64,000 nucleotides of DNA from Microbacterium dauci (GCF_030065535.1 NZ_JASJND010000004.1:248001-312000); one strand, 5' to 3'. Shown: positions 49,795-59,555, counted from the first letter of the stretch. A program made the numbers and translations. Notes: a model not told the origin generated them from the sequence alone.

Positions 49795-49835
49795 CCTGTC
49801 GCAAACGGCAGGCCGCCGCGGCGTGTTGCGACAGG
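49795..49835. promoter_or_regulatory. Inverted repeat between regulator and aldehyde dehydrogenase
   Basis: CCTGTCGCAA (49795-49804) and TTGCGACAGG (49826-49835) form a perfect 10-bp inverted repeat with a GC-rich 21-base loop. It lies 12 bases after the regulator stop and 115 bases before the dehydrogenase. It may be a terminator for the first gene or a binding site for the GAF regulator. Confidence 0.55.
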
Positions 49836-49950
49836 CGAAGGCGGGGACGGGGGATGCCGGGCGCAACCGGATGCAACGTTGCGCGGCGTAGCGTGCCGGC
49901 ATCCGATCCGCGGCGCTGACGCCGCACCCATGTCCGTCGAAGGAGACAAC

Positions 49951-51498
<1,548 letters not shown>

Positions 51499-51512
51499 GC
51501 TCGCACCGGATC

Positions 51513-51899
51513 ATGAGCGAGACGATGTTCAGCAGGGTCGCCGTCACCGCAGATGCGGCGGCCCTGCTGCGCACCCTGACCGCCCAGCACGGCCCGCTGA
51601 TGTTCCATCAGTCGGGCGGATGCTGCGACGGCAGCGCCCCCATGTGTTACCCGGTCGGCATGTTCGTCATCGGTCCGAGCGACGTGCACCTGGGTGACCT
51701 CGATGTCGGCCTCGACGACCCCATCGAGGTCTACATGTCGGAGAGCCAGTTCGAGTACTGGAAGTTCACGCACCTCACCATCGACGTCGTCCCCGGTCGC
51801 GGCGCCGGCTTCAGCGTCGAAGGACCGACGGGCATGCGATTCCTCATCCGGTCGCGCATGCTGACCGATGCCGAGGCGGATGCCGCCGGACTCCGCTGA
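51513..51899 (+). CDS. DUF779 protein, aldehyde dehydrogenase partner
   Basis: A 128-residue protein with the DUF779 core HGPLMFHQSGGCCDGSAPMCYP, in which three cysteines and His suggest metal binding, and GDVHLGD-type loops. It is nearly always encoded next to ExaC-like aldehyde dehydrogenases. Its biochemical role is unknown. It starts with ATG 14 bases after the dehydrogenase and shares its terminator. Confidence 0.9.
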   Translation: MSETMFSRVAVTADAAALLRTLTAQHGPLMFHQSGGCCDGSAPMCYPVGMFVIGPSDVHLGDLDVGLDDPIEVYMSESQFEYWKFTHLTIDVVPGRGAGFSVEGPTGMRFLIRSRMLTDAEADAAGLR

Positions 51900-51910
51900 C
51901 CGATGACGTG

Positions 51911-51948
51911 AAGAGCCCCTCACCCGATCGTCCGGGTGAGGGGCTCTT
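51911..51948. terminator. Strong bidirectional terminator
   Basis: A perfect 15-bp stem, AAGAGCCCCTCACCC (51911-51925) and GGGTGAGGGGCTCTT (51934-51948), encloses an eight-base loop. It separates DUF779 from the convergent lipoprotein gene. Confidence 0.92.
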
Positions 51949-51958
51949 CGTCGCACGA

Positions 51959-52495
51959 TCAGCCCGCGCAGGCGGTCGAGATCTCGCTGCTGGCGTCGAT
52001 GAGGCCCGTCGTGGTCTCCTGGAAACCGGCCGAAGCCTCGTTCAGCGCCTCGGTGTCCTGCGACTCCGCCGCTGCGGCGATCTCGCCGAAGATCGTCTCG
52101 AACTCGCCCCAGGCGGTCGAGTACGACTCGAATGCCGCGGAGACGTCGGCGTTGGTGATCTGCCCCGCGATCTCGTCGATCTTCGTGCTCGTCTCGGCGA
52201 CGAGCGCCTCAGCCGCGGCGGTGTCGCCCGAGGTCATCGCCTCGGACAGCTCGGTGCTGGCCTCGTTGAGGGAAGACGAGAGCTCCGTCATCTCGGTCTG
52301 GAGGATCATGCACGCGTCGGCGACGCTCTGGTCGCCCGCGGGGGCCTCTTCGGTTTCGGTTTCGGGCGCCTCGGCCTCGGCGGACGAGGAGGTCTCGTCG
52401 GTGGGCTCCTCGGCAGGGCCGGCGCAGCCGGTGAGGGCGAGCAGGGCGATGGCGGCGGCGGCGAGGCCGGTGGACACGGTCAGCTTGTGCGGCAT
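51959..52495 (-). CDS. Secreted lipoprotein, unassigned
   Basis: A 178-residue protein. The signal peptide ends in a lipobox: AAIALLALTGCAG with the lipidated cysteine at about 24. An acidic, Ser/Glu/Thr-rich linker (ETSSSAEAEAPETETEEAP) leads to a helical domain with one cysteine pair (DACMILQ near 62 and TACAG at the C-terminus). AGGAGAAG lies before the ATG. The helical part resembles small periplasmic binding or sensor folds, without assignment. Confidence 0.8.
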   Translation of the reverse strand: MPHKLTVSTGLAAAAIALLALTGCAGPAEEPTDETSSSAEAEAPETETEEAPAGDQSVADACMILQTEMTELSSSLNEASTELSEAMTSGDTAAAEALVAETSTKIDEIAGQITNADVSAAFESYSTAWGEFETIFGEIAAAAESQDTEALNEASAGFQETTTGLIDASSEISTACAG

Positions 52496-52732
52496 GTGAT
52501 CTTCTCCTTGGTTCGCGCCGGAGGCGTGCGACCCGCAGGAAACGCCCCCCGACGGGCGGCAACGATACCGGGAGCGACATCCGATCCCCATCCGCTAGGC
52601 ACGGCGTGCGCTGGTCGCTACACTGCGTCGATCCGGCATCGCTGCGGCATCCGGTGCCGCAGATGCGCACTCGTAAGCCGACGTTCACCGAACCGCCACC
52701 CCGAGGTCACGATCGATTGTGACCATGGCGGC

Positions 52733-53710
52733 GTGCCGAAACCGATCGTGACCGTCATCCTCCCCGCGAAGGATGCCGCTCCGTTCATCGCCACGACCCT
52801 CATGACCCTCGCGCGACAGTTCGAGGACACCTCGCGGCTCCGACTGATCGCGATCGACGACGGCTCGACGGACGAGACCGGCGCGCAGATGCTGCACTAC
52901 GGCGAGCAGTTCGATCACGTCCAGGTGATCGCGAACCCCGTCCCCAAGGGGCTCGCAGCGGCGCGCAATCAGGGGCTCGATCGCGTCGACACCGAATACT
53001 TCTGCTTCGTCGACGGCGACGACTGGATGCAGCCGGGACGGCTGGACGCGCTCGTCGAGACGATGCGGCAGCTGGAATGCGACTTCGTGCGCACCGACCA
53101 CCTGACGGTCACCGACACGCAGCGCAAGATCATCCGCGCCCCGCACCCGTGGCGTGGCGTCGTCGCGCCGGCGCGCGATGCGATCCTCCCGATCGACGAC
53201 AACTCGATGGTCGACTACCCGTATGCGTGGGCCGGTATGTTCCACCGCCGGATGCTCGACGACGGTCTCGTCGAGTTCCCGACCGGGTTGCACACGGCCG
53301 AGGATCGACCCTGGATCTGGCGCCTTCACCTCTCTGACGCGTCGTTCGCCGTCGTCGACGCACCGTCGATCCTGTACCGCCGCGGTGTCTCCACCTCGCT
53401 CACCCAGGTGTTCGATCGGCGACAGCTCGACTTCATCCCGGCGTTCGCGCAGGCCTACGAGCTGGTCGACGCCGATCGTGACGCCGACCTGTATCGCCCC
53501 AAGATCGTCGCGACGATCCTCGCGATCTGCTCCCACCACCTCTTCCGGGCGCGGGCAATGGCGGCGCCGCATCGAGCGGAGCTGCGCACCGGACTGCGAG
53601 AACTTCTCCGTCCGATCCCGGACGACGAGCTCGACGGTGCGATCTCGCGACTCTCGGATCGGCGTCGACGCCTGCTCGCCCGCACGGTGCGAGAGGTGCG
53701 GCGGGCATGA
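52733..53710 (+). CDS. Family 2 glycosyltransferase
   Basis: A 325-residue GT-A glycosyltransferase opening the nonulosonate cluster. VTVILPAKDAAPFIATTLMTL and LIAIDDGSTDETG form the nucleotide-sugar site, and FCFVDGDDWMQPGRL the DxD-type metal motif. No membrane helix is seen. It probably adds a sugar to a lipid-linked or wall polymer acceptor. The GTG at 52733 begins PKPIVTVILP; the upstream frame lacks homology. Its stop overlaps the next gene as ATGA. Confidence 0.88.
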   Translation: MPKPIVTVILPAKDAAPFIATTLMTLARQFEDTSRLRLIAIDDGSTDETGAQMLHYGEQFDHVQVIANPVPKGLAAARNQGLDRVDTEYFCFVDGDDWMQPGRLDALVETMRQLECDFVRTDHLTVTDTQRKIIRAPHPWRGVVAPARDAILPIDDNSMVDYPYAWAGMFHRRMLDDGLVEFPTGLHTAEDRPWIWRLHLSDASFAVVDAPSILYRRGVSTSLTQVFDRRQLDFIPAFAQAYELVDADRDADLYRPKIVATILAICSHHLFRARAMAAPHRAELRTGLRELLRPIPDDELDGAISRLSDRRRRLLARTVREVRRA

Positions 53711-55056
53711 CGCAGGTCTTCGCCCCGCACTCGACGTTCGGGCTCATGACCGTGGTGGCCGCCATCGACGCGGGGGTGATCCCCCCGACGAAGGGCGAGC
53801 GCATCCTGTTGGCCGTGAACTCGGCCGTCGTGCCTGAAGCCAGCACCGGTATCGACGAGATCCCGCACCTGCGGGGCTTGCTCCGACGCTTCGACCGCGT
53901 CGAGTCCCTCAACGAGCTCATCGCGCCGACCCACCCGACGCAGTGGGCGCCGTCGCCCGAAGACCTCGTGGTCGTCGAACGGCTGCTGCGACGCACCTGG
54001 GGGCTCGGCGCCGGGCCGGTGCAGCTGTACGTGCAGAGTCCGCAGGTCGCACCCGCCCGCACCCTCGCGGCGATGTTCGGCTCCGCCGAGCTGGGCGTCA
54101 TCGGCGATGGACTGATGACCTATGCGCCGATGCGCGTCGCACTCCCCGCCTCGATGCTGTCGCGGATGACGAGCGTCATCGCCGCCGACATCGTCCCCGG
54201 CGTCGCACCGCTCGTGCTCTCGGAGCGCGGCGTTCCGTTCCGCGCGGTCCCCGTCGAGGGCATGCGGGCCGTGCTCGACGAGGTCGAGGCCGAGGTGGTC
54301 GACGCGCGACTCGCGCGACTCACACGGACCTCCCCGCGCACGGTGCTCGTGCTCGGGCAGTATCTCGCTGCGCTCGGACTGGTGTCCGCGGCCGAGGAAG
54401 CGGCGATGCAGCGCGACATGGTCGACGCCGCCCTCGCCTGGTCGCCGGAGCGGATCGTCTTCAAGCCTCATCCTTCGGCGCCGCCCGTCGCCGCCGACGC
54501 CGTGGTGGCCCGCGCACGCGAGCTCGACCTCGAGGTCGACGTCTACTCCGGTGACGTCCCCGCGGAGCTGGTCGCCCGGCGGCTCGACCCGGTCGGCGTC
54601 GTTGCGGGCTTCTCCACCGCGCTGCCCACGGTGCACGCGCTCGCCGCGACCCCGATCGCCGCGGTCGGCACCGAGACCCTCCTCGCGCGGTTCCGTCCGT
54701 ACGAGAACAGCAACCGCATGGCCGTGACGATCGTCGACGCGATGACCCGAGCGGATGCCGCGACCCCGATGCGCGATCTGGTGTGCGCGGTCGGCTACGC
54801 GATGCAGCCCGAGATCATGCGGCATCTGCGTCCGCGCGCGGTCGAGGTCATCGGTGCGATGAGCGCCGCGGACCGCGAGCGGTACGTCGGATCGCGCCGA
54901 CTGACCGAGCTGCACCTGCCGGGTGCGGACGGCTCCCTCGGCGCGCGGCTGCGGTTCGCACCGGCATCCGTCAGCCGACTCGAACAGGCGCGACTCGTCG
55001 CCCGCGGCGCGCGCCGTCGGGCGGGTCGGGCATGGAAGGAATTGAAGGGCCGATGA
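53707..55056 (+). CDS. Polysialyltransferase-family glycosyltransferase
   Basis: A 449-residue protein with the three motifs of bacterial polysialyltransferases and related GT-B enzymes: GDGLMTY at 133-139 (D/E-D/E-G type), KPHPSAPP with His255-Pro256, and GFSTALPTVHAL with Ser303-Thr304 (SS-type). These bind the CMP-sugar and act in catalysis. The neighbouring CMP-sugar synthetase makes the donor, so it probably transfers or polymerises a nonulosonic acid. It overlaps the genes on both sides by ATGA. Confidence 0.82.
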   Translation: MTQVFAPHSTFGLMTVVAAIDAGVIPPTKGERILLAVNSAVVPEASTGIDEIPHLRGLLRRFDRVESLNELIAPTHPTQWAPSPEDLVVVERLLRRTWGLGAGPVQLYVQSPQVAPARTLAAMFGSAELGVIGDGLMTYAPMRVALPASMLSRMTSVIAADIVPGVAPLVLSERGVPFRAVPVEGMRAVLDEVEAEVVDARLARLTRTSPRTVLVLGQYLAALGLVSAAEEAAMQRDMVDAALAWSPERIVFKPHPSAPPVAADAVVARARELDLEVDVYSGDVPAELVARRLDPVGVVAGFSTALPTVHALAATPIAAVGTETLLARFRPYENSNRMAVTIVDAMTRADAATPMRDLVCAVGYAMQPEIMRHLRPRAVEVIGAMSAADRERYVGSRRLTELHLPGADGSLGARLRFAPASVSRLEQARLVARGARRRAGRAWKELKGR

Positions 55057-56201
55057 GCAGCATCGACGTCGTCGCCGTGATCCCCGCCCGCGGCGGATCG
55101 AAGGGCGTGCCGCGCAAGAACGTCCGACGGGTGGGCGGTGTACCGCTCATCGCTCGCGCCGTTCAGGCGGCCAGCGCCGCGGCATCCGTCGATCTCGTCG
55201 TCGTCTCGACGGACGACGCCGACATCGCCGCAGCCGCGACGGCCGCCGGCGCCCGCATCGTGACGCGACCGGCCGACCTCGCCGGCGACACCGCGTCGTC
55301 GGAGTCCGCCCTTCTCCACGCCCTCGAGAGGCTCGACGCCGACGGGATCAGCCCGGAGGTGCTCGTGTTCCTGCAGGCCACGTCGCCGTTCATCCCGAGC
55401 GAGGGCATCGACGAGGCGGTCGACGCCGTCCGCGGCGAGTACGACTCGGCCTTCTCTGCGGTCGAGACCTACGGCTTCCTCTGGCAGCGCGGGGCCGAGA
55501 CGGCGACGGGCATCAACCACGAGGCATCCCATCGTCCCCGGCGGCAGGACCGCGAGCCGCACTACCTCGAGACCGGGGCGTTCTATGCGATGGATGCCGC
55601 CGGCTTCCGCCGTGCCGGGCACCGCTTCTTCGGGCGCACCGCGATCATCGAGGTGCCCGAGCGCACGGCGATCGAGATCGACGACAAGCATCAGCTGAAG
55701 CTCGCCCGGGCGCTGGCTCCGCTCGTGTCGCCGGCCGAGAAGATCGACGTCGACGCGGTCGTCACCGACTTCGACGGCGTGCACACCGACGACACCGCGC
55801 GGGTCGACGTCGACGGCCGCGAATCCGTGCGGGTGAGCCGGTCGGACGGGATGGGCGTCTCGCTGCTGCGGCGGGCGGGTGTGCCGGTGTTCATCCTGTC
55901 GAGCGAGACGAACCCGGTCGTGCGCGCGCGAGCCGAGAAGCTGCAGGTGCCGGTCGTGCACGGGGTCGCCGACAAGGCGACGGTGCTGCGGGAGTGGGCG
56001 GAGCGCGAGGGCGTCGCGCTCGAGCGCATCGCGTACCTCGGCAACGACGTCAACGACCTGCCCGCGTTCGCGCTCGTCGGCTGGCCGATCGCGACCGCCG
56101 ACGCGCACCCGACGGTCCGCGCGGCGGCCCGAGTCGTCCTCGGTCGACGCGGCGGCGACGGTGCGGTGCGCGAACTCGCCGACCGGGTGTTGCAGGACTG
56201 A
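55053..56201 (+). CDS. CMP-nonulosonate synthetase fused to a HAD phosphatase
   Basis: A 382-residue two-domain enzyme. Residues 1-225 form an acylneuraminate/Kdn cytidylyltransferase: IPARGGSKGVPRKNVRRVGG (CTP loop), LQATSPF, HYLETGAFYAMD and IEIDDKHQLKLA. Residues 230-382 form a HAD phosphatase of KdsC type with DFDGVHTDD (Asp239, Asp241), a lysine in ADKATVL and GNDVNDLPAF. The same fusion occurs in Bacteroides Kdn enzymes, where the HAD part removes the 9-phosphate. It starts within an ATGA overlap. Confidence 0.88.
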   Translation: MSSIDVVAVIPARGGSKGVPRKNVRRVGGVPLIARAVQAASAAASVDLVVVSTDDADIAAAATAAGARIVTRPADLAGDTASSESALLHALERLDADGISPEVLVFLQATSPFIPSEGIDEAVDAVRGEYDSAFSAVETYGFLWQRGAETATGINHEASHRPRRQDREPHYLETGAFYAMDAAGFRRAGHRFFGRTAIIEVPERTAIEIDDKHQLKLARALAPLVSPAEKIDVDAVVTDFDGVHTDDTARVDVDGRESVRVSRSDGMGVSLLRRAGVPVFILSSETNPVVRARAEKLQVPVVHGVADKATVLREWAEREGVALERIAYLGNDVNDLPAFALVGWPIATADAHPTVRAAARVVLGRRGGDGAVRELADRVLQD

Positions 56202-56318
56202 CAGCCGACGGTCCGGCGGCGGCCACCCCCGGTTCAACGCTCGTTCATCACCCCGGCGGACGCTGAGGAAGCACGAGCAGTCCCCGGTGCAGAAGGCCGG
56301 GTTTCGAGGAGGACCACC

Positions 56319-57191
56319 ATGACCGTCACCATCGGATCGAACGTCTTGGGCGGCGGCAAGCCCGTCTATGTGATCGGCGAGATCGGCCTCAACCACAACG
56401 GCGACGTCGACATCGCCAAGAAGCTCATCGACGTCGCGGCTCGCGCCGGTGCGAACGCGGTGAAGTTCCAGAAGCGCACCCCCGAGATCGCGACGCCCGC
56501 GCACATGCGCGACGTGCAGCGCGAGACGCCCTGGGGCACCATGAGCTACCTCGACTACCGGTACCGCGTCGAGTTCGACCGCGACCAGTACATCGAGATC
56601 GGCGACCACGCCACGATGCTCGGCCTCGACTGGTTCGCCTCCCCCTGGGACGTGCCGAGCGTCGACTTCCTCGAAGACCTGAACGTGGTCGCCCACAAGG
56701 TGGCATCCGCCAGCCTCACCGACATCGAGCTGCTCGAGGCGCTCCGCGCGACCGGCAAGCCCGTCATCCTCTCCACCGGCATGTCGACGATCGAGCAGAT
56801 CGACCGCGCGCTCGAGGTGCTCGGCACCGACCAGACCGTGCTCATGCACGCCACCTCGACGTACCCGATGGAGCCCGACGAGGCGAACCTCAAGGTCATC
56901 GGCACGCTCCGCGACCGCTACGCCGGCATCCCCGTCGGCTACTCGGGCCACGAGCGCGGCCTGCAGATCTCGCTCGCGGCCGTCGCACTCGGCGCCGTCG
57001 CCGTGGAGCGTCACATCACGCTCGACCGCACCATGTGGGGCTCCGACCAGGCGGCATCCCTCGAGCCCACCGGACTCGAGCACCTCGTCCGCGACATCCG
57101 CGTCATCGAGACGGCGCTCGGCGACGGCGTGAAGCGCGTCTTCGACGGCGAGCTCGCACCGATGGCGAAGCTGCGTCGCGTCCCGGCATGA
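56319..57191 (+). CDS. NeuB-family nonulosonic acid synthase, short form
   Basis: Condenses phosphoenolpyruvate with a six-carbon sugar to make a nonulosonic acid or its 9-phosphate. The 290-residue TIM barrel has IGEIGLNHNGDVDIAKKL (Glu21, His26), AVKFQKRTPE, FASPWDVPSVDFLE, HKVASASLTD, STGMSTIEQI and IPVGYSGHERG. The C-terminal SAF (antifreeze-like) domain of typical sialic acid synthases, normally making about 340 residues, is missing. GAGGAGGACC precedes the ATG. A 117-base gap separates it from the synthetase; it overlaps the next gene by ATGA. Confidence 0.9.
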   Translation: MTVTIGSNVLGGGKPVYVIGEIGLNHNGDVDIAKKLIDVAARAGANAVKFQKRTPEIATPAHMRDVQRETPWGTMSYLDYRYRVEFDRDQYIEIGDHATMLGLDWFASPWDVPSVDFLEDLNVVAHKVASASLTDIELLEALRATGKPVILSTGMSTIEQIDRALEVLGTDQTVLMHATSTYPMEPDEANLKVIGTLRDRYAGIPVGYSGHERGLQISLAAVALGAVAVERHITLDRTMWGSDQAASLEPTGLEHLVRDIRVIETALGDGVKRVFDGELAPMAKLRRVPA

Positions 57192-58486
57192 CCTTCCGGG
57201 CAGAGCGTGCGCCGCGACTGCGTGTCGTGGTGATCGCCGACGCCGACTCGTTCGTGAAGTGGGGCACCCACCTCGTCGACGCGGTGCCCGGCGCGAGCCG
57301 GCACCTGCTGCTGGTGCGCACGCCGTTGACCGTGAACGACACCCAGCTGGATGCCGCGCTGACCGACACCACGTTCGGTGGCGATCGGGTCACGCGTGTC
57401 GACTTCGACGAGGTGCCGTCGTGGCTCACACACGATCGTCCCGACATCGTGGTGCTCGCCGGTCGGGGACCGTTCGTGCGGTTGCTCGGCACGCAGATCG
57501 ACCGTGTGCACCCGCGGCCGGTCGTCGTCGCGGGACTCCCCGGCATCTCGATCCCGGCGCTCCGCGGTGCTGCGCAGTACCGGAAGTACGCGGATCTGTT
57601 CGTCGTGCATTCGCACCGTGAGGTGCGCGCATTCCGAGAGCTGGGCGCCACGTTGGGCATCGCAACCGAGCCCGCGCTGGCGACCCTGCCGTTCGCCCGA
57701 CGGCGTTCCGTCGCGGGCGGCACCGACCTCGTGTTCGCGGCGCAGGCGCTCATTCCGCGGTCGACCGAGGAGCGCATGCGGATGGCCGACATCCTGCGGG
57801 ATGCCGCGCTCGCCGACCCGACCCGCCGTGTCGTCGTCAAGCTCCGAGCTCGCGCCGGTGAGGCGCAGACGCACGAGGAACGGGTCTCGCTCGAAACGCT
57901 CCTGCGGGACCGACCCGACAACCTCGTGTTCTCGTACGAGCCGATGTCGCAGGCGCTCGAGACCGCAGAGGGGCTCGTCACCGTGAGCTCCACCGCCGCG
58001 ATCGAGGCGATCGCCGCCGGCATCCCGGTCATCGCACTCGACGAGTTCGGCGTCTCGAAAGACAACATCAACACGGTGTTCGCGCGTAGCGGGCTGCTCG
58101 GCACCGCGGCCGACGTCGCGGAGCGCCAGTTCCGGCACCCCAATGCGGTGTGGATGCGTGACAACTATTTCCACGACCAGGCGGATGCCACATGGTGGGC
58201 GCGTGCGCAGCGACTGGTCGCGCGCCGCCGCGCTGGCGAGCTCGCCGCGAGGCGTGTGCCCACGCCGCGCGGCGGTGCGCTGCACGCGGCCTGGCACCGG
58301 CGGAGCGTGCTCGGCGACGCCGACCGCACCGTGTCGGGTGCGATCGCGGTGCGCGTCGGAGGTCCGATCGTGCGCGCGCTCGTCGCACTCCAGCGGCTAC
58401 GCCGCCCGCGGGTCGGGAGCTGGCGGGGTGCCGACGACTTCACCCTGACGCCGTCCCGCAACGCGAACCCCGTGCCGCTGCGCTGA
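57188..58486 (+). CDS. Putative glycosyltransferase, DUF6716-type
   Basis: A 432-residue protein with GT-B-like organisation: N-terminal LRVVVIADADSFVKWGTHLVDAV, a middle segment VVAGLPGISIPALRGAAQYRKYADLFVVHS, and SLVTVSSTAAIEAIAAGIPVIALDEFG, whose SSTAAIEA loop resembles the donor site of CMP-sugar-using transferases. It matches DUF6716 putative glycosyltransferases, in my judgement. It overlaps neuB by ATGA, so the two are coupled. The last five codons are duplicated downstream. Confidence 0.75.
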   Translation: MTFRAERAPRLRVVVIADADSFVKWGTHLVDAVPGASRHLLLVRTPLTVNDTQLDAALTDTTFGGDRVTRVDFDEVPSWLTHDRPDIVVLAGRGPFVRLLGTQIDRVHPRPVVVAGLPGISIPALRGAAQYRKYADLFVVHSHREVRAFRELGATLGIATEPALATLPFARRRSVAGGTDLVFAAQALIPRSTEERMRMADILRDAALADPTRRVVVKLRARAGEAQTHEERVSLETLLRDRPDNLVFSYEPMSQALETAEGLVTVSSTAAIEAIAAGIPVIALDEFGVSKDNINTVFARSGLLGTAADVAERQFRHPNAVWMRDNYFHDQADATWWARAQRLVARRRAGELAARRVPTPRGGALHAAWHRRSVLGDADRTVSGAIAVRVGGPIVRALVALQRLRRPRVGSWRGADDFTLTPSRNANPVPLR

Positions 58487-58508
58487 TCCTTTCGTGCCGC
58501 TGCGCTGA
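58471..58508 (+). repeat. Direct repeat duplicating the 3' end of the DUF6716 gene
   Basis: CGTGCCGCTGCGCTGA occurs at 58471-58486, where it encodes the last residues and stop, and again at 58493-58508, six bases later. It looks like a recent slippage or tandem duplication. Confidence 0.85.
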
Positions 58509-58594
58509 GCCGCTGCGCGGCATCCGCTCGCCTGCGCTCCCGCCGCGATCTGCGCTCCAGCGGTCGAATTCGCACGATTCCTTCCGCGCGAAGG

Positions 58595-58620
58595 AGGATC
58601 ACCGCGGGACGGCTGATCCT
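58595..58620. terminator. Weak hairpin at the LysR gene end
   Basis: AGGATCA (58595-58601) and TGATCCT (58614-58620) form a 7-bp perfect stem with a GC-rich 12-base loop. It overlaps the LysR stop codon and lies between convergent genes. No T-run, so termination is uncertain. Confidence 0.4.
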
Positions 58621-59528
58621 CAGTGCCGCCCGGCGAGCATCGCCGCTGCGGCGACGGTCTCGGCGCGGAGCGCGTCGGCGACCGCGGCGACGGCGGGGAT
58701 TCGCAGCGACTCCGGGCGCACGACCATCCAGTACGGCAGTTGCTCGTCGAACTCATCCGGGAGCAGTCGCACCAGGTCGTCGTGCCGGTCGGCGACGAAG
58801 CACGGCAGCAACCCGATCCCGGCGCCCGCGCGGGTCGCTTCGACGTGCACGAACACGTTCGTCGAGCTGAGTCCGTCGACCATCTCGGGGACGAGTCGGC
58901 GCGGCAGGTCGAGCGCCTCGACCTGCAGGATCGCGTCGACGAAGTAGACGAGTGGATGCCGCATGAGCTCGGCGGCATCCGTCGGCACGCCCTCGCGGTC
59001 GAGATACTCCCGCGACGCGTACATCCCCAGCGTGTAGGCGCCGAGCTCGACGCCCTGGGCGCGCTGCGACTGGGGCGCGCCGACGACGACCTCGATGTCG
59101 AGGCCGGGCCGGTGGGCCGCGGCGCGGCGCGTGACGGTCACGATCTCGACACTCAGGCGGGGGTGGGTGCGTCGCAGCGCCGCGATGGCGGGCGCGGCGA
59201 TGTAGGCGCTGTAGCCGTCGGTCGCCGACATCCGCACGACGCCCGAGATCGGGTCGTGGTCGTCGCCGGCGCCGGCGAGCTGGGTGAGCGCTGACTCGAT
59301 GCGGCCGGCGGTGTCGACGGCCTGTCGACCGAGCGCGGTGAGCTCCCAGCCGCTGCCGGTCTGGGCGACGAGGCGGCCGCCGATCGCGTCTTCCAGCGCT
59401 GAGATCCGGCGGGCGACGGTGGTGTGGTCGACGCCGAGGTGCGCCGCGGCAGCGGTGTACCGACCCGACCGGGCGACGGCGAGCAGCACGAGCAGATCAT
59501 CGGCACGCAGGCGGGGGGCGGCATCCAT
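58620..59528 (-). CDS. LysR-family transcriptional regulator
   Basis: A 302-residue LysR regulator. The N-terminal helix-turn-helix is LLVLLAVARSGRYTAAAAHLGVDHTTVARRISALEDAIGGRL, followed by the linker and a substrate-binding domain (GVVRMSATDGYSAYIAAPAIAALRRTHPRLSVEIV). The ATG at 59528 gives the family N-terminus. It diverges from a transporter-dehydrogenase operon that it probably controls. The effector may be a hydroxy acid. Confidence 0.9.
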   Translation of the reverse strand: MDAAPRLRADDLLVLLAVARSGRYTAAAAHLGVDHTTVARRISALEDAIGGRLVAQTGSGWELTALGRQAVDTAGRIESALTQLAGAGDDHDPISGVVRMSATDGYSAYIAAPAIAALRRTHPRLSVEIVTVTRRAAAHRPGLDIEVVVGAPQSQRAQGVELGAYTLGMYASREYLDREGVPTDAAELMRHPLVYFVDAILQVEALDLPRRLVPEMVDGLSSTNVFVHVEATRAGAGIGLLPCFVADRHDDLVRLLPDEFDEQLPYWMVVRPESLRIPAVAAVADALRAETVAAAAMLAGRH

Positions 59529-59538
59529 TCTGCAATTG

Positions 59539-59555
59539 TGCACACCTATGGTGCA
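59539..59555. promoter_or_regulatory. LysR-type binding site in the divergent promoter
   Basis: TGCAC (59539-59543), seven bases, GTGCA (59551-59555) form a dyad in the 131-base gap between the LysR and transporter genes, with CTGCA and TGCAG flanks. Dyads of this sort are typical of LysR boxes. Assignment is by position. Confidence 0.5.

Noticed and set aside
48481-49950. A long N-terminal extension of the aldehyde dehydrogenase reading through the regulator gene
   Set aside because: The extension is Arg/Ala/Pro-rich shadow sequence; homology begins at the ATG at 49951, which has AAGGAG in front.
56202-56318. Missing small gene in the gap before neuB
   Set aside because: The 117 bases contain no open frame with a start and ribosome-binding site; only the neuB leader with GAGGAGG is seen.
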